64,000 bases of DNA from Perca fluviatilis. Lineage: Eukaryota; Chordata; Actinopteri; Perciformes; Percidae. This document shows, in pieces, positions 1-41,897 of the stretch (position 1 is the stretch's first letter; each line of letters opens with the position of its first letter). The translations under genes were made by a program, and so were the position numbers. The stretch covers positions 2,064,120-2,128,119 of the forward strand of contig NC_053134.1 in NCBI RefSeq assembly GCF_010015445.1. The letters are read 5' to 3'. The notes under the pieces are model-generated. The model ran no database searches. It had not been told where the DNA came from and was given only the letters and a program-made list of their open reading frames with translations.

Positions 1-445
1 GTGACTCCCAGACACTGTTCTGTGACTCCCATGACCGTCCCGGGACAGTCAGACACTGTCCTGTGACTCTCAGACACTGTCCTGTGACTCCCAGACACTG
101 TTCTGTGACTCCCATGACCGTCCCGGGACAGTCAGACACTGTCCTGTGACTCCCAGACACTGTCCTGTGACTCCCATGACCGTCCCGGGACAGTCAGACA
201 CTGTCCTGTGACTCTCAGACACTGTCCTGTGACTCTCAGACACTGTCCTGTGACTCCCATGACTGTCCCGGGACAGTCAGACACTGTCCTGTGACTCTCA
301 GACACTGTCCTGGGACTCCCAGACACTGTCCTGTGACTCCCATGACTGTCCCGAGACAGTCAGACTATCATGGGAGTCACAGGACTGTGTACAGGACAGT
401 GTCTGGGAGTCACAGGACAGTGTCTGACTGTCCCGGGACCCTCCT
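1..445. repeat. Minisatellite with internal palindrome
   Basis: Tandem units built from GTGACTCCCAGACACTGTCC and CCCGGGACAGTCAGACACTG. Each higher-order unit carries a GACTGTCCCGGGACAGTC palindrome (perfect at 262-279, one mismatch elsewhere). From about 365 onward the unit runs in the opposite orientation, so the array can fold on itself. It probably lies in a kiaa0930 intron. Confidence 0.9.
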
Positions 446-10778
<10,333 letters not shown>

Positions 10779-11625
10779 CAGAGCTGGACTCCCTCAGAGC
10801 ATCACTACCAAGTGCCTCCTGCATCAGGCCACAGAGACCACAGCAGCACCCACGCTGGGGCCCCAGGGAAAGGCCCCCCAGGTGTCCACGCTGAGCCACC
10901 AACAACCAAACATCTGCCCCCCCCCCCCAACCCATCCGAGACGAGTCAGAGGACACGACGACAAACAAACCAACCAGCCATTCAGGAAGTGCCTCTTATT
11001 CTTCTTCTTCTTTTCAGTTCCTGCTGCGTCCGAGGTCGTCTCGGCGGACACATGACCTCAGCGTGAAAAGGGATTGGCTGAACTCTGACCAGGAAGTGAG
11101 GAATGTGTGTTTATCCTGTAAATATCCTGCTGCTTTACTCACGGAGACGCCTCGACTAAAGGTTCTGCTCTTAACCACACGGTCTGTTTCTGTTCCACTC
11201 ACCGTGGCTTTTCCTTTCTGTTTTTATATATATATATCTATATATATCTATATCTACGCCAACGGGAGGCCAGAGGGATTCTGGGAGTCTGAGTCATGTA
11301 AAGTGTTTTGTAGACGGCTTCGGTCCTATAACCAGCGGAGTCCAATCATCTCTTACATCACAACTAGTTGCTTAATTAACACTCATGTTCATCGATTAAT
11401 TGACAGATATTTCTCTCAATTGGTCTCTGAAAGCTTAAAAAATATGAAAAAACAACTAATGTTCATCCCAACTTTGACTTTATGTCGGTTATTCTGCCAG
11501 AAAAATGTCCCAAAAGTGCTGAAATAACAATAAGAAGCACATCTGAGAACCTGTAACCAGCAAACTATTTGGTACTTTTACTTAAGTTTATATATTCAGC
11601 AGCATAATAAATTTCTTTTTGCTTA
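10779..11625 (+). other. kiaa0930: kiaa0930 3' UTR, probable
   Basis: Non-repetitive sequence follows the stop codon, with a C-run at 10917-10928 and a CTT tract near 11000. The first good poly(A) hexamer I see is AATAAA at 11606-11611. The UTR end is inferred, not shown. Confidence 0.5.
11606..11611 (+). terminator. Candidate poly(A) signal for kiaa0930
   Basis: AATAAA, about 830 nt after the stop, followed by T-rich sequence. Another hexamer lies near 11712. Choice between them is a guess. Confidence 0.4.
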
Positions 11626-12332
11626 ACTACTGAATTGTCGAATAGTGAGTGAAGGGGACATTTTGAGTTCACAGCAACAAGTATGTTGAATGTGACAATT
11701 ATAACTATTTAAATAAAAAAACTAATTTAACTTTTATTTTAAAAAATGAGTCAATTTATTGCGCTTAAATAATTCATAGAAATCTGAATAAAATTGTGAC
11801 TTTACTCTTGAAATATTTTCACTTTTTTAATTAAATTACAACACATTTTCTTCAGAATATTCCAACTTATATTTGACTTAAAATAAGAAATAATCAATGA
11901 TTTTCTTTCGCTCAAATGACCGATAAACACAGAGCTGACTGTTAGTTAACATCTAGAACGATTACATGGAGTAAAATGATATAATTAAGAAAATAGACAT
12001 CTAAAATGTGATAACTTTACTTGGAACCATTAATAATTTATCGCCCATCTAACTAATAATTTCAGCCCTGAGTGTGTGTATCTTTGGACTCACCTTCAAA
12101 CAGCTGCAGCGGTGTTCTTATGCCGAGGGCAAACTATATCTATATTTAAGTGTGTTCGCTTCTGATTCAGATGTTTTTTGAAATTTTTTAAATCCACTGC
12201 GTTGATAAAAAACATCTGCACACTGTAGGGGAAAAGAAATCCGGAAAAAAATAATAATTTCCTGGCAGAAAATGACCAGAACCCAGTTCAATTTCTGTTA
12301 ATTCTGTAGATTTACAGTATATCTTCTGAACC
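11612..12332. other. AT-rich intergenic sequence
   Basis: No exon-like or repeat signal recognised. Confidence 0.5.
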
Positions 12333-12340
12333 TTTTAAAC

Positions 12341-12921
12341 TAGGGATGCACCCAATCCAGATTTTTGGGGTTTCGGCTGAATCCTGAACCCCCTGGTTGA
12401 GATGGTGCTGACTCCTCCTCCCATCCTCAGTCCATGAACCCAGTAAACACATGAATGAAGTAAACAGGGACTGTCCTTCCTTTGCCGTACCTGAAGTTGC
12501 TGCATTCTGGCTGCTGTCTGGAGATTCCTTCATGCACAACTCGTATTCTTTCTGATGTTTCAGACCAGATGTTGTAACAGCGGCCATGTTGTGTGTAGTT
12601 TAGGGTCCTCGCCACCACCAGACCAATCAGCATTGAGCAGATTGAACATGTAGCTGGACTTGAATGGCCTTCTTTTGACTGAAAGTTCTGCCAAACAACA
12701 ACTTGTTCTGCTCACCAGATCCATGTCCACTTCCTCACAGCCTGCTGCATTGAACGCTCCACCTACGTAAACACCTTCACCGTAACCAACGGCGCCGTCA
12801 CTACGGCGACCAGCGTAGAGCGCCGAGTGCGAGCGTAGGGTTCGGTTCGCTGGGAAAAAAAATCTTGTCAAAAAGCCCAAATATTTGGCCGAAGCTGAAT
12901 CCTGGATTCGGTGCATCCCTA
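12341..12921. mobile_element. hAT-type nonautonomous element
   Basis: Ends TAGGGATGCACCCAATCC and GGATTCGGTGCATCCCTA; flanks TTTTAAAC and CTTTAAAC are an 8-bp target duplication with one mismatch. The interior has no intact transposase. Confidence 0.88.
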
Positions 12922-13115
12922 CTTTAAACCGACTTTTCTTTTAATCCAAAAAATGGTATTAACTCAGTATATTAGTCTGTGTTTCTACGGACGTTTCTAA
13001 CAGTGTAGGCAACTTTTCACCACAAATATTAAAAAAACTATCTCATAAAAAATACAACTCACAAACTGGAAGTGACTTGAAAAACTCTGGCGAAGAGGAT
13101 TTAAAAAAAGGAAAG

Positions 13116-13308
13116 GGAAAGGGAGCGTCCTGATTGGCTCCAGGTGTGTTTTCAGTTTGTTGATGAAAGGGAGCGTCCTGATTGGCTCCAGGTGTGTTTT
13201 CAGTTTGTTGATGAAAGGGAGCGTCCTGATTGGCTCCAGGTGTGTTTTCAGTTTGTTGATGAAAGGGAGCGTCCTGATTGGCTCCAGGTGTGTTTCCAGT
13301 TTGTTGAT
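13116..13308. repeat. 48-bp minisatellite, four copies
   Basis: Unit AAGGGAGCGTCCTGATTGGC... repeated head to tail. It contains ATTGG (CCAAT-box complement) in each copy. Confidence 0.92.
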
Positions 13309-13440
13309 GTTGTTGTGCTCCTGAAGCCTTAAACCTGACTGTGTGTGTAACTTTGAAATGTTTCTTCTTTCACTTTGTGTTCATTTAAACAAACGTGTTA
13401 AATATTTTCACCGACCAGCTAAGGCTTCCAAAGATCAGTT

Positions 13441-13453
13441 GTTGTTGTTGTTA

Positions 13454-13497
<44 letters not shown>
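13441..13497. repeat. (TTG)n/(TTA)n microsatellite
   Basis: About 19 trinucleotides. Confidence 0.95.
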
Positions 13498-13498
<1 letters not shown>

Positions 13499-13587
13499 CT
13501 ACGGAGGCATCAGAGCGTCGGAACAGAAACACCAAAATCAGTCAACATTATCTGAGCTGAAACTAAAAACCTTCCATTATCCTATTT

Positions 13588-14813
13588 ACACACACACAGA
13601 CACACACAGACACACACGCAGACACACACACAGACACACACACAGACACACACAAACACACACGCAGACACACACACACACACGCAGACACACACACACA
13701 CACAGACACACACAAACACACACGCAGACACACACAAACACACACGCAGACACACAACAGACACACACAAACACACGCAGACACACACACAGACACACAC
13801 ACAGACACACACAAACACACACGCAGACACACACACACACGCAGACACACACACACACACAGACACAACACACGCAGACACACACAAACACACACGCGAC
13901 ACACACACAGACACACACACACACACGCAGACACACACAAACACACACGCAGACACACACACAGACACACACAAACACACACGCAGACACACACACAGAC
14001 ACACACAAACACACACGCAGACACACACACAGACACACACACAGACACACACAAACACACACGCACACACACACACACACACGCAGACACACACACACAC
14101 ACAGACACACACAAACACACACGCAGACACACACAAACACACACGCAGACACACACACAGACACACAGACACACACAAACACTACGCAGACACACACACA
14201 CACACAGACGCACACACACACACACACAGACAACACAACACCACGCAGACACACAAACAACACGCAACACACACACACACACCAAGCACCCACACAGACA
14301 CACAAACACCACGCACACACACACACACACAGACACACACAAAACCACAGACACGCACACACAAAACACACACGCAGACACACACACACACACACAAACA
14401 CACCCGCAGACACACACACAAACACACACGCGACACACACACACACACACAACACACACGCAGACACACACAAACACACACACAGACACACACAAACACA
14501 CACGCAGACACACACACACCCACACAGAACACACAAACACACACGCAGACACACACACACCGCAGACACACACACACACACAGACACACACAAACACACA
14601 CGCAGACACACACAAACACACACGCAGACACACACACACACACACAGACACAGACACACACAAACACACACAAACACACACACAGACACACACACACACA
14701 TGCAGACAAACACACGCACACACACAAAGACAAGCGCGGACACACACACACACACACACAAACAAACAAACAAACAAACACACAAACAAACACACGCAGA
14801 CAAACACACACAC

Positions 14814-14842
<29 letters not shown>
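13588..14842. repeat. 1.25 kb CA-rich array (CACACAGACACA type)
   Basis: Degenerate CACACA/CAGACA/CAAACA/CACGCAGA units. Reading frames of up to 506 codons cross it by chance. Indels are concentrated at 14180-14460, possibly sequencing error. Confidence 0.97.
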
Positions 14843-14844
<2 letters not shown>

Positions 14845-15652
14845 CAATTCAGTTCCTGTTAATAATTCTCGAAGATGCTGATCTCGTCAGTATTTGTAGA
14901 TTAATATCTCGTTAATAGAAATTATTGTAAATCTGTTTTAAATGTTTGAACCGAAGGAAAAGCAGCTTTATTCATCTCTCACCACACATTCTTTAGTTTA
15001 GTTTAGTTTATTCATCTCTCACCACAGTTTCCTTTAGTTTCTACAGGACGTCCTGAAGTAGTCAGACCCTCTGTCTGAATTAGAATCCAACGTTGGGGAC
15101 AAAATATCCAAGATTTTGATATTTGAAACGGTCTCTGATTTTGTTGCAGATTTTGGTGTCTCATGTTTTCGTGATTTAACCGAGAAACTGATCACGGGAA
15201 CAGTTGTTGTTGTTGTTGTTGTTAAGTAATAGAGCTCAACAGTGACCGGCCAGTTCTGGTTCCAGAGGGGTTTAATATCTCTCTCATTAAACGCTGATAG
15301 AAGGAGTTTTAAACCAATCAGCTGCCAGATGAATCGGGACCATAAAACATTTTCATTTTGGCGCAAAAGAACATTTTGAAAACGGCAAAACAGCCCAAAG
15401 GTACGGTACCTGACTGTGTAGAAGCTGTTCCACGGTAATGGCGAGTTCCAACAATCGCTCAGCACTTAGGATTGTGGGTAGTGTAGTAAAAAAAAATATG
15501 TTTTTTCCCAATGTTGATTTCCAGGGTTTTGTGCACTTAAATTAATATTTCGGGCCGAATCAAAAATCTGCGAGGGGCCAGGAACTTTTGGTTTCACATC
15601 GCCACAGCTCGGGGTCAGTCTTGACTTCATGGCTGATGGTCAGAGTCGGGTA
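14843..15652. other. Intergenic sequence, nothing gene-like
   Basis: A GTTGTT run lies at 15203-15220; 15541-15600 resembles the end of a dispersed DNA transposon. No exon signal. Confidence 0.5.
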
Positions 15653-16660
15653 TGGCTGCAGCCTGGAGACCTCCTGACCAATGGGGGTAAGCCTCTCCCC
15701 GGAATGCGTAGCTCCTATGGCGCCATTTTGTTGCTACCTGGCCATCACCTCCCGTTAGCATCCCATTGACTCCCATTCATTCTGACGTCACTTTGACAGA
15801 GAATAACTTTACATCTGAAGAGTTTAAAGACTCTATTTGTCCGTTGTTTATTTCTAAAGAAACACGACAATGTATAAAAGGCTCCATTACCTTGTACCTC
15901 ACGTTATGGCTCCGTAGCAGACGCTTTATAACAATAGGCTAACGATTGGGTCATAACCACGAGACTTACTGTCACACAGTAGAGGAATTACCGTATAGTA
16001 CAGGAGAAGCTCACAGGCAGTTTGGACTTCCATTAGCTGTTTAGGTTTAATGACTAATGTTAACTAGCATGTTAGTGATCAGTAATTAGCCTGTGCCTAT
16101 GTTATCTCCTTACATATACCTACGCTCTCCGTCTCTGTAAGATTGGGAATGATTGAGATTTCTCTCGGCACAGCTACCAGAAGACTTCACACTTTCAGAC
16201 AGGTTGCTCACGTCACATCTACGTCTTCAAGCTCAGTTGGAGGCTGCTCAGTAACGCTCAGCCAGCACCGGGAAAGAGACTTCTGATATGCTTCTGGTCT
16301 CTGGTCCAGAGACTCGGGGTCTGCTGGTCCAGTTCATATATACGGTCTAAGCTCTCGTCTCATGACTTCTCGGTTGGTGCCGTCCCCGAGCTTTCAAAAT
16401 AAAAGCTTGCGTCTGGTCCGCTATGTTTTCGTACTTTGGTGTTTTTGAACTAAACGGCACAGCAGTCATGCTAACGAATACAATTATTATTTCAGCAGAT
16501 GTCTTTAGTTCCAGCACGAAGGAGCTAGCAGAGCAGTTGCGTGTTTATATGTGCGGGTGGGATTTATTCAGTTTATTTTCCACGATTTTGTATTCTGAAC
16601 ATCTGAATTTACCGTTGGACACGCCCAGGCATGAGACGGGAGGTCTCCAGGCTGCAGCCA
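15653..16660. mobile_element. Nonautonomous DNA transposon, about 1 kb
   Basis: Inverted ends TGGCTGCAGCCTGGAGACCT at 15653 and its complement ending at 16660. The interior includes ATGGCGCCATTTTGTTGCTA, familiar from fish repeats. Confidence 0.75.
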
Positions 16661-17558
16661 CACACTCTGGGATGATTAAAGTCCTTTAGGGAGAGAAAAC
16701 GAACGTCTTTTTCTTTTTGACTCCCAGAACCTCACTGTTGAGCTCTATTATCAGCGACTGATTGGAAGCCATCCTCGATCAAACTGTTGTTTATTTTTCT
16801 GTGTGTAATATCCCACGGGGCACTTTTCTCTCTCCAGTGTTATGGGCCATGTAGTTTTCTAGTTAGTCCAGCTGAATGTATCCACGCTGATCGATGGCTA
16901 AAGGCGGCTTTGACCGAGGAGCGCCTGATACGACGAGCAAAAGAAACGACTGCAAAACGCTCGTCTTTTTAGAAAATGTTTTTTTTCAACCCTTGTGTTG
17001 TCTTCGGGGGTCAAAATTTGACCCATTTTCTAAATTTCTATATCAGAAATATGGGTTTCTTTTTTAACGGAGGCGGTTCTAGACCATTTCAAATGGAGGG
17101 GCCAGGCTGGGGGGGTCACATGCAATTTCGGGGGAACCAAATATATTAATCAAGGTAGATGAACCTAACGATAAACACAAGAATACGCAATCATTGTTAA
17201 CCTACATTTCACATAAAGAATATCCCCTTTTTCAGGTTAAAAAAAGGGGATTTTAATTACCCAAAAATAACACCGATGGATGATTCCATGCAAGGTGTTT
17301 CATAAGTACAACAAAAGATCGGATCTCTACTTTCATTGAATTTGGGGTGTTTTGTTAAAAAAAATTTTAGCATTTTAATTTATTTATTTACAGTTTTGAA
17401 ACTGTATCCCAAAGGAACGTTGACATATACCAGTCTGTGATTATCCTTCCTTTTTAATATTCGTCTAAATAATTCATAATTTCTGCTTCTTTTTTTTATC
17501 TCCAGGATTAAGTATAATTTTGTGAAGTGAGATTTATTGACCATGGATTCCAAAATTA

Positions 17559-18096
17559 CAGTACAGGCCAAAAGTTTGGACACACCTTCTCATTCAATGT
17601 GTTTCCTTTTTATTTTCATGACTATTTACATTGTAGATTCTCACTGAAGGCATCAAAACTATGAATGAACACATATGGAATTATGTACTTAACAAAAAAG
17701 TGTGAAATAACTGAAAACATGTCTTATATTTTAGATTCTTCAAAGTAGCCACCCTTTGCTTTTTTTATTAATAAGGGGAATAATTCCACTAATGAACCCT
17801 GACAAAGCACACCTGTGAAGGTAAAACCATTTCAGGTGACTACCTCATGAAGCTCATTGAGAGAACACCAAGGGTTTGCAGAGTTATCAAAAAAAGCAAA
17901 GGGTGGCTACTTTGAAGAATCTAAAATATAAGACATGTTTTCAGTTATTTCACACTTTTTTGTTAAGTACATAATTCCATATGTGTTCATTCATAGTTTT
18001 GATGCCTTCAGTGAGAATCTACAATGTAAATAGTCATGAAAATAAAAAGGAAACACATTGAATGAGAAGGTGTGTCCAAACTTTTGGCCTGTGCTT
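17559..18096. mobile_element. Tc1/mariner palindromic element, copy B (nested)
   Basis: Same arms as copy A; left flank TA, right end degraded. The centre is in the opposite orientation to copy A. Confidence 0.9.
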
Positions 18097-18586
18097 TACA
18101 TGTAAAACTGGTAATAAGTTGGCGTTAGTGGTGTTTATACACGGTAGAGAAAAAATGTGTAAAACAGCAACAACAAAAGAGCGCCAAAAACATAAAAAAA
18201 ATAAATAAAAAAAAAGCACCAAAAGTGTCAAAAAAGGGGAGAAAAATGTCAGAAAAAGTGGATTTTTGTGTTTTGGCGGTCTGTCCTCGGTCCCTTCAGC
18301 CGGTTCTTAAAGCACAACGTATAAATGAATTATCCCCCAGTTCTGTTACATCTTCTTAGCCAAATAATGACCACTAGTTTAACACTTATTAATGGAATTC
18401 ATGGTCAATAGACCTCATTCGTATTAAATTATACCTAATTTTCGATAAAAAAAAACAACAGAAATTGTGAATTATTTTGACTAATAGTTAAGATCAGAGA
18501 AACCTGTGTTGACAGATAATCACAGCCTGTTTTGTGTATGCAACCATCAGTTATTTTTGGGCAATTTGGTTGAAAGAAAGCCCTCC

Positions 18587-18762
18587 TCAGCTGTAACTGA
18601 GCGTGGGAGAGAGCCCGCCTCAACCGTTGCGATTGGTGTAGAGCCCTCCTCAACTGTTGTGATTGGTGTAGAGCCCTCCTCAACTGTTGTGATTGGTGTA
18701 GAGCCCTCCCCAACCGTTGTGATTGGTGTAGAGCCCTCCCCAACCGTTGTGATTGGTGCCTC
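18587..18762. repeat. 30-bp minisatellite, about six copies
   Basis: Unit TGTAGAGCCCTCCTCAACTG + TTGTGATTGG; a multiple of three, so the frame remains open. Confidence 0.9.
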
Positions 18763-19039
18763 GATTTGAAAACATTGGAAATGGGCTTGAATGGGCTCTT
18801 GGCCAGACTGACTGGCAGAGCAAGTCTCTAATTTGCCAGAAGTTGGTCAGGGTTTACCCGGGCTAGAGGTTTTTGACGTAGAAACTTTGAAAAGGGGTCA
18901 AATTTGAACCCGAGGACAACCGGAGAGTTAAAACCTTTTTTCGTTGTTGAACGCTCATCATGGCTTTTGTTACACAGACACAGTTAATGTGCATGTTGTC
19001 ATCAGACTTCTGTTGCTTAGTTTCCAAAATTTTGTATTT

Positions 19040-19089
19040 TTACTTTTTTTTTTTTTTTAAAATAAAAATAACAAAAAAAATACCTCTTC

Positions 19090-19166
<77 letters not shown>

Positions 19167-19620
19167 CTTTTTTTTTCTTTTTTTTTTTTTTTTTCTTTCC
19201 CCCCCCCCCTCCTAAAAAAAAAAAAAAAAAAAAAAACTAATCCCCTTTTTTTCCCCTCTTCCTCACTCTCATCACCACAACATCCCCTTTGTTTTTTCCC
19301 TTTTTTTATTTTTCCCCCTTTTTTTTTTTTTTTTTTTTTTTTCTCCTTACCCTTGCCCCCACCCCCCCCCCCACCTGCCCCCCCCCCCCCCCCCCCCCCC
19401 CCCCGCCTTTTCACTTTTAAAAAAAAAATAACCCCAAAAACCCCCACCATTCAACATACAACACAAAAATCCTTAAAATTTTTATAAATTTAAAAAACAA
19501 CAATTATTTAAAAATTTATTTTCCATATTATTTAAAAAAAAAACATAATAAAAAAACAATAAACCCACAAAACCAAACCAAACAAACAAAAACATAAAAA
19601 ACTAAAAACACAACACAAAC
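19040..19620. other. Suspected low-quality homopolymer consensus
   Basis: Successive long runs of T, A, T, C, A, T and C with almost no other content, then A-rich sequence. This looks like a collapsed or error-rich assembly segment rather than natural sequence. Confidence 0.75.
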
Positions 19621-20107
19621 AATATATTGACCTGTTCAACTGAGGATTTAGGCAATTTCACCAGAGGTGGCCAGCACCATGAGGAGATGATTTAGGCAAC
19701 AAAATAATTTGTTAAATAATGACTTAGGCAATTATTTTAGGAAGGTGACGATATGCCATTTTGGCGTGTTATCAAGACTCAATCGCTTTTTAGCGTGTTT
19801 ATCAACGCAATTCGCCCGCCATCGACCTACATTACGAGTGAATGATCGCCGTAGCGAGTAGCATAAAGGGACGTAGGTCTGTAAGGAGGCTGGTTGTGGT
19901 GGCTGATGGGTAAAACAGGACTTCCACCAGGAGAGCCGAGGCCGCGTCCTGCCTGTAGCGATTTTCAGCTGGTTTTTATTTTTCTTTAAGCCTTCCCCCC
20001 CCCCGATGTTTGTTTCCTAAACCCAACGGTTTGTTTTCCTAAGCGTGTTTTTGTCGTTCTTCTCCGTATTTTATATATTTTCTAACCCTTGTGTTGTCAA
20101 CACAAGG

Positions 20108-20302
20108 ATGATGTACTTCCGTTTACTTTGTTGAGAATTGCTCTCTAAAACCGGTTTCTTGTAAAGTAAGTAAGTAAAGTTTATTTCTAGAACACATTTA
20201 AACACAGTTTAAGCTGACCAAAATGCTGTACAAACAAGAACTAAGGTGCTGTATTAACCCTTGTTTAGAGAGCAATTCTCAACAAAGTAAAGGGAAGTAC
20301 AT
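20108..20302. repeat. Inverted repeat with a retroposon tail in the loop
   Basis: Arms of about 38 bp (GATGTACTTCCGTTTACTTT... and its complement ending at 20302) enclose a common TTTATTTCTAGAACACATTT-type teleost tail. Confidence 0.7.
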
Positions 20303-20305
20303 AAT

Positions 20306-20352
20306 CCTTGTGTTGTCCTTCGGGTCACTGGGACCCGAAGGACAACACAAGG
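20306..20352. repeat. Perfect 21-bp hairpin of piggyBac-like ends
   Basis: The 21-bp arms 20306-20326 and 20332-20352 are exact complements with a 5-nt loop. The sequence is the CCTTGTGTTGTC terminal motif meeting its own complement. Confidence 0.9.
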
Positions 20353-20752
20353 GATATGCAAGCATGACCTTCTCACGATAACACGCATGTTTACGTGCGC
20401 TGTATACAGCGTAGTCGTCCACGTGGAGAGCTGAGAATGCGTCCAGATAACACGCCACTTGGCTTTAGGAAAGTGGCGTGTAGGTTTACGCAAAGTCATG
20501 TCATGTTGCCAAGTAGCTCATCCAATCGTCGTGCAGACATTCTGAAGTCTGACAGTCTCTTTTTTTTAAGTTCTTGTCTATTTTTGTTGCTTCTTTTAAC
20601 GTTTTCTCTGTTTTTCCTTTTGATGTTTTTGTCTCATTTCTCAATCCGTGCAGAAAGTGGTATTAGTACCGTTACTGCAGGAAAATTATCTGAACACTTC
20701 TTCCACCGCTGGCTTTCTAAAACGGACATTTGAGGCTCAACAACTAAACCAG

Positions 20753-21456
20753 CAGTGTTGTACCTGAACGCGTAGTTCATGAACTCGTTCATATTTTGGG
20801 TGAACGTACCGTATTACCGCCTGATGAACGTTACCGTGAACTCCTTCATTCTGGTGTCTGAACGGCACGCTCTCTCAGTTTAACTTCGTCCAATAGGGCG
20901 CCAGATTTCTACAGAGCCTTCCAGGCTGAAAACCAGGGCTAAAACACACCGTAAACAGGAAAAAACGCCCAATATCACCAGTGTCGGACCGCTGCATGAG
21001 TCATAAAAGCAGCGTGGAGGCGACAGCAGCGTGGAGGCTTCGTATGAGCATTTAAAACTGACAAAAAAAGGCCGGTGAGGATGTGAAAAATTGACATTTC
21101 TTGCCATACATTGCCGGCTTTCAAAAAGAAAATCCAAAAACTTCAGTCCCATCCACAGAAAACCTGAAACGGCACGCTTAACTGATTGGATATGAAGATG
21201 AAATCTGACGCAGAGTTTCAGTGTTAAAACTGATATAATAATTGCTGTCTGTGGTTCTATATTTAGGCTGTGGCAATAACTTAGAAAAATAATAGCTCAC
21301 GGCAACATATGGAAACAAAGAACTTAGTTCATTTTTGGAACTGTGAATTTAGTTCAAAATGTTGAAGTATGAACTATGAACTGAACTAGATCATTTTAAC
21401 ATTTGTGAACTGAACTTAGAACTAGTTCATGTAGAAAGTGAACTTTCCCAACACTG
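20753..21456. mobile_element. hAT-type element with exact 8-bp target duplication
   Basis: Ends CAGTGTTG and CAACACTG; TAAACCAG is duplicated at 20745-20752 and 21457-21464. A second, truncated copy lies at 24643-25395. Confidence 0.93.
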
Positions 21457-22209
21457 TAAACCAGGCAGAGCATCTTTAACCATTTCATCTTTACGGAGCT
21501 GAAAGTCTAAATAAAAACAGAAGAGTTAAAAAAAAAGCAGCAGAGCATTTGTTGTTGTAAGTTTCCTTTTATTCCTCGATAAGGTCTTTTACAAATGTTC
21601 AGACGATGACAGCGTGCCTCGTTTCGAAGGCCGAGCCAAAAGGCCACACAAAGGACACTTGGAAAAACAACAGAGTCCATGTTTACAGAAAATTAAAAAG
21701 AACGCGTCTGACTCACTCTTCCCTTCCACGCTGCTTTTTCGGGACATTCACACCACGAAGTTCAATCAGTGAAAGAGTACAAATCCTGCCGACACAATAA
21801 ATAGATTCCAGAGCAGAAAAAACAAAAAAAACACTCAGCAGACGCACTAAATCCCCGACACGTTCATTAAAAGAAATTAACTGTTACTGTGAGGAATTAA
21901 TTTGTAAAACCAAATCGACTGGACTTTCTATTTATTTATTTTTTATCTGGGAGGTTTTTTTTCCACCCCTCAAAAAAAAAAGAAAACTCAGTGGTAAAGA
22001 TCGTGGGGTAATAATTCGTCTGGATTCACACTTTCAGCCTCGACGACCAAATGAAAAGGCCCCGACTGATCAGATACGTGGTTCTGTTTCCGCTAATAAA
22101 GCAGCGGCGCCGGTGGCGGCGCCGGCAGCAGCGGCCCGGGAGGAATGTAGACGACCTGCTTCTCGTGGTTGGGATTCAAAGTCAAAATATTTCACAGTAT
22201 GACGACCAA

Positions 22210-22215
22210 TTTATT
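22210..22215 (-). terminator. Candidate poly(A) signal for nup50 (proximal)
   Basis: AATAAA on the - strand, 707 nt after the stop, just beyond the CA-rich part of the 3' UTR. A distal alternative is at 21568-21573. Confidence 0.35.
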
Positions 22216-22254
22216 GTGGGAGAGAGAAAGGTGGTTTACAAGGACGACTTTACA

Positions 22255-22258
22255 GTGG

Positions 22259-22301
<43 letters not shown>

Positions 22302-22700
22302 TGTGTGTGTATGTGTCTGTCTGCATGTGTGGGTGTGCGTCTGCGTCTGCCTGCATGGGTGTGCGTGCCTGTCTGTGTGTGTCTGCGTGTGTGTGTGTCT
22401 GTCTGTCTGCACGTGTGTATGTCTGTGTGTGTATGTGTCTGTCTGTCTGTCTGCACGTGTGTATGTCTGCTTCTGCGTGCGTCTGTGTGTGCGTGTCTGT
22501 GTGTATGTCTGTGTGCGTCTGCATCTGTCTGAGTGTGCCTGTCTGTCTGTCTGAGTGTGCCTGTCTGTCTGCGTGTGTGTGTGCCTGTGTGTCTGCATCT
22601 GTGTATGTGTACCTGTGTGTCTGCGTCTGTCTGAGTGTGCCTGTCTGTCTGTCTGTCTGAGTGTGTCTGTGTATGTGTCTGTCTGCGTGTGTGTGGATAA
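22255..22700. repeat. (TG/TCTG)n array in the nup50 3' UTR region
   Basis: Mixed TGTG, TCTG and TGCG units; CA/GACA-rich on the nup50 sense strand. Confidence 0.95.
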
Positions 22701-22758
22701 AACCAGCGTGATGACAGGGTGGATGAGTCTGAAAGGATGAGCAGGTGAAGTCCACTGA

Positions 22759-41883
<19,125 letters not shown>

Positions 41884-41897
41884 CCCACCGGCTCTGT

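Larger units (their letters stand above)
16990..18927. mobile_element. piggyBac-like element, degenerate, with nested insertion
   Basis: Left end CCCTTGTGTTGTCTTCGGGG and right end GAGGACAACCGGAGAG followed by TTAA; sub-terminal GGTCAAATTTGACCC-type sequence on both sides. It contains the Tc1 palindrome at 17559-18096 and a 30-bp minisatellite. The body resembles 48243-48600 and 53070-53530. Confidence 0.65.

Noticed and set aside
13395..14915. Open frames up to 506 codons over the CA array, both strands
   Set aside because: They only spell His/Thr or Cys/Val repeats from CACACA-type DNA; no start context, no splice structure, no domain.
22051..22554. Arg-rich frame [20 protein letters not shown] on the + strand
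   Set aside because: Runs into a TG microsatellite; no family resemblance; lies antisense to the nup50 3' UTR.
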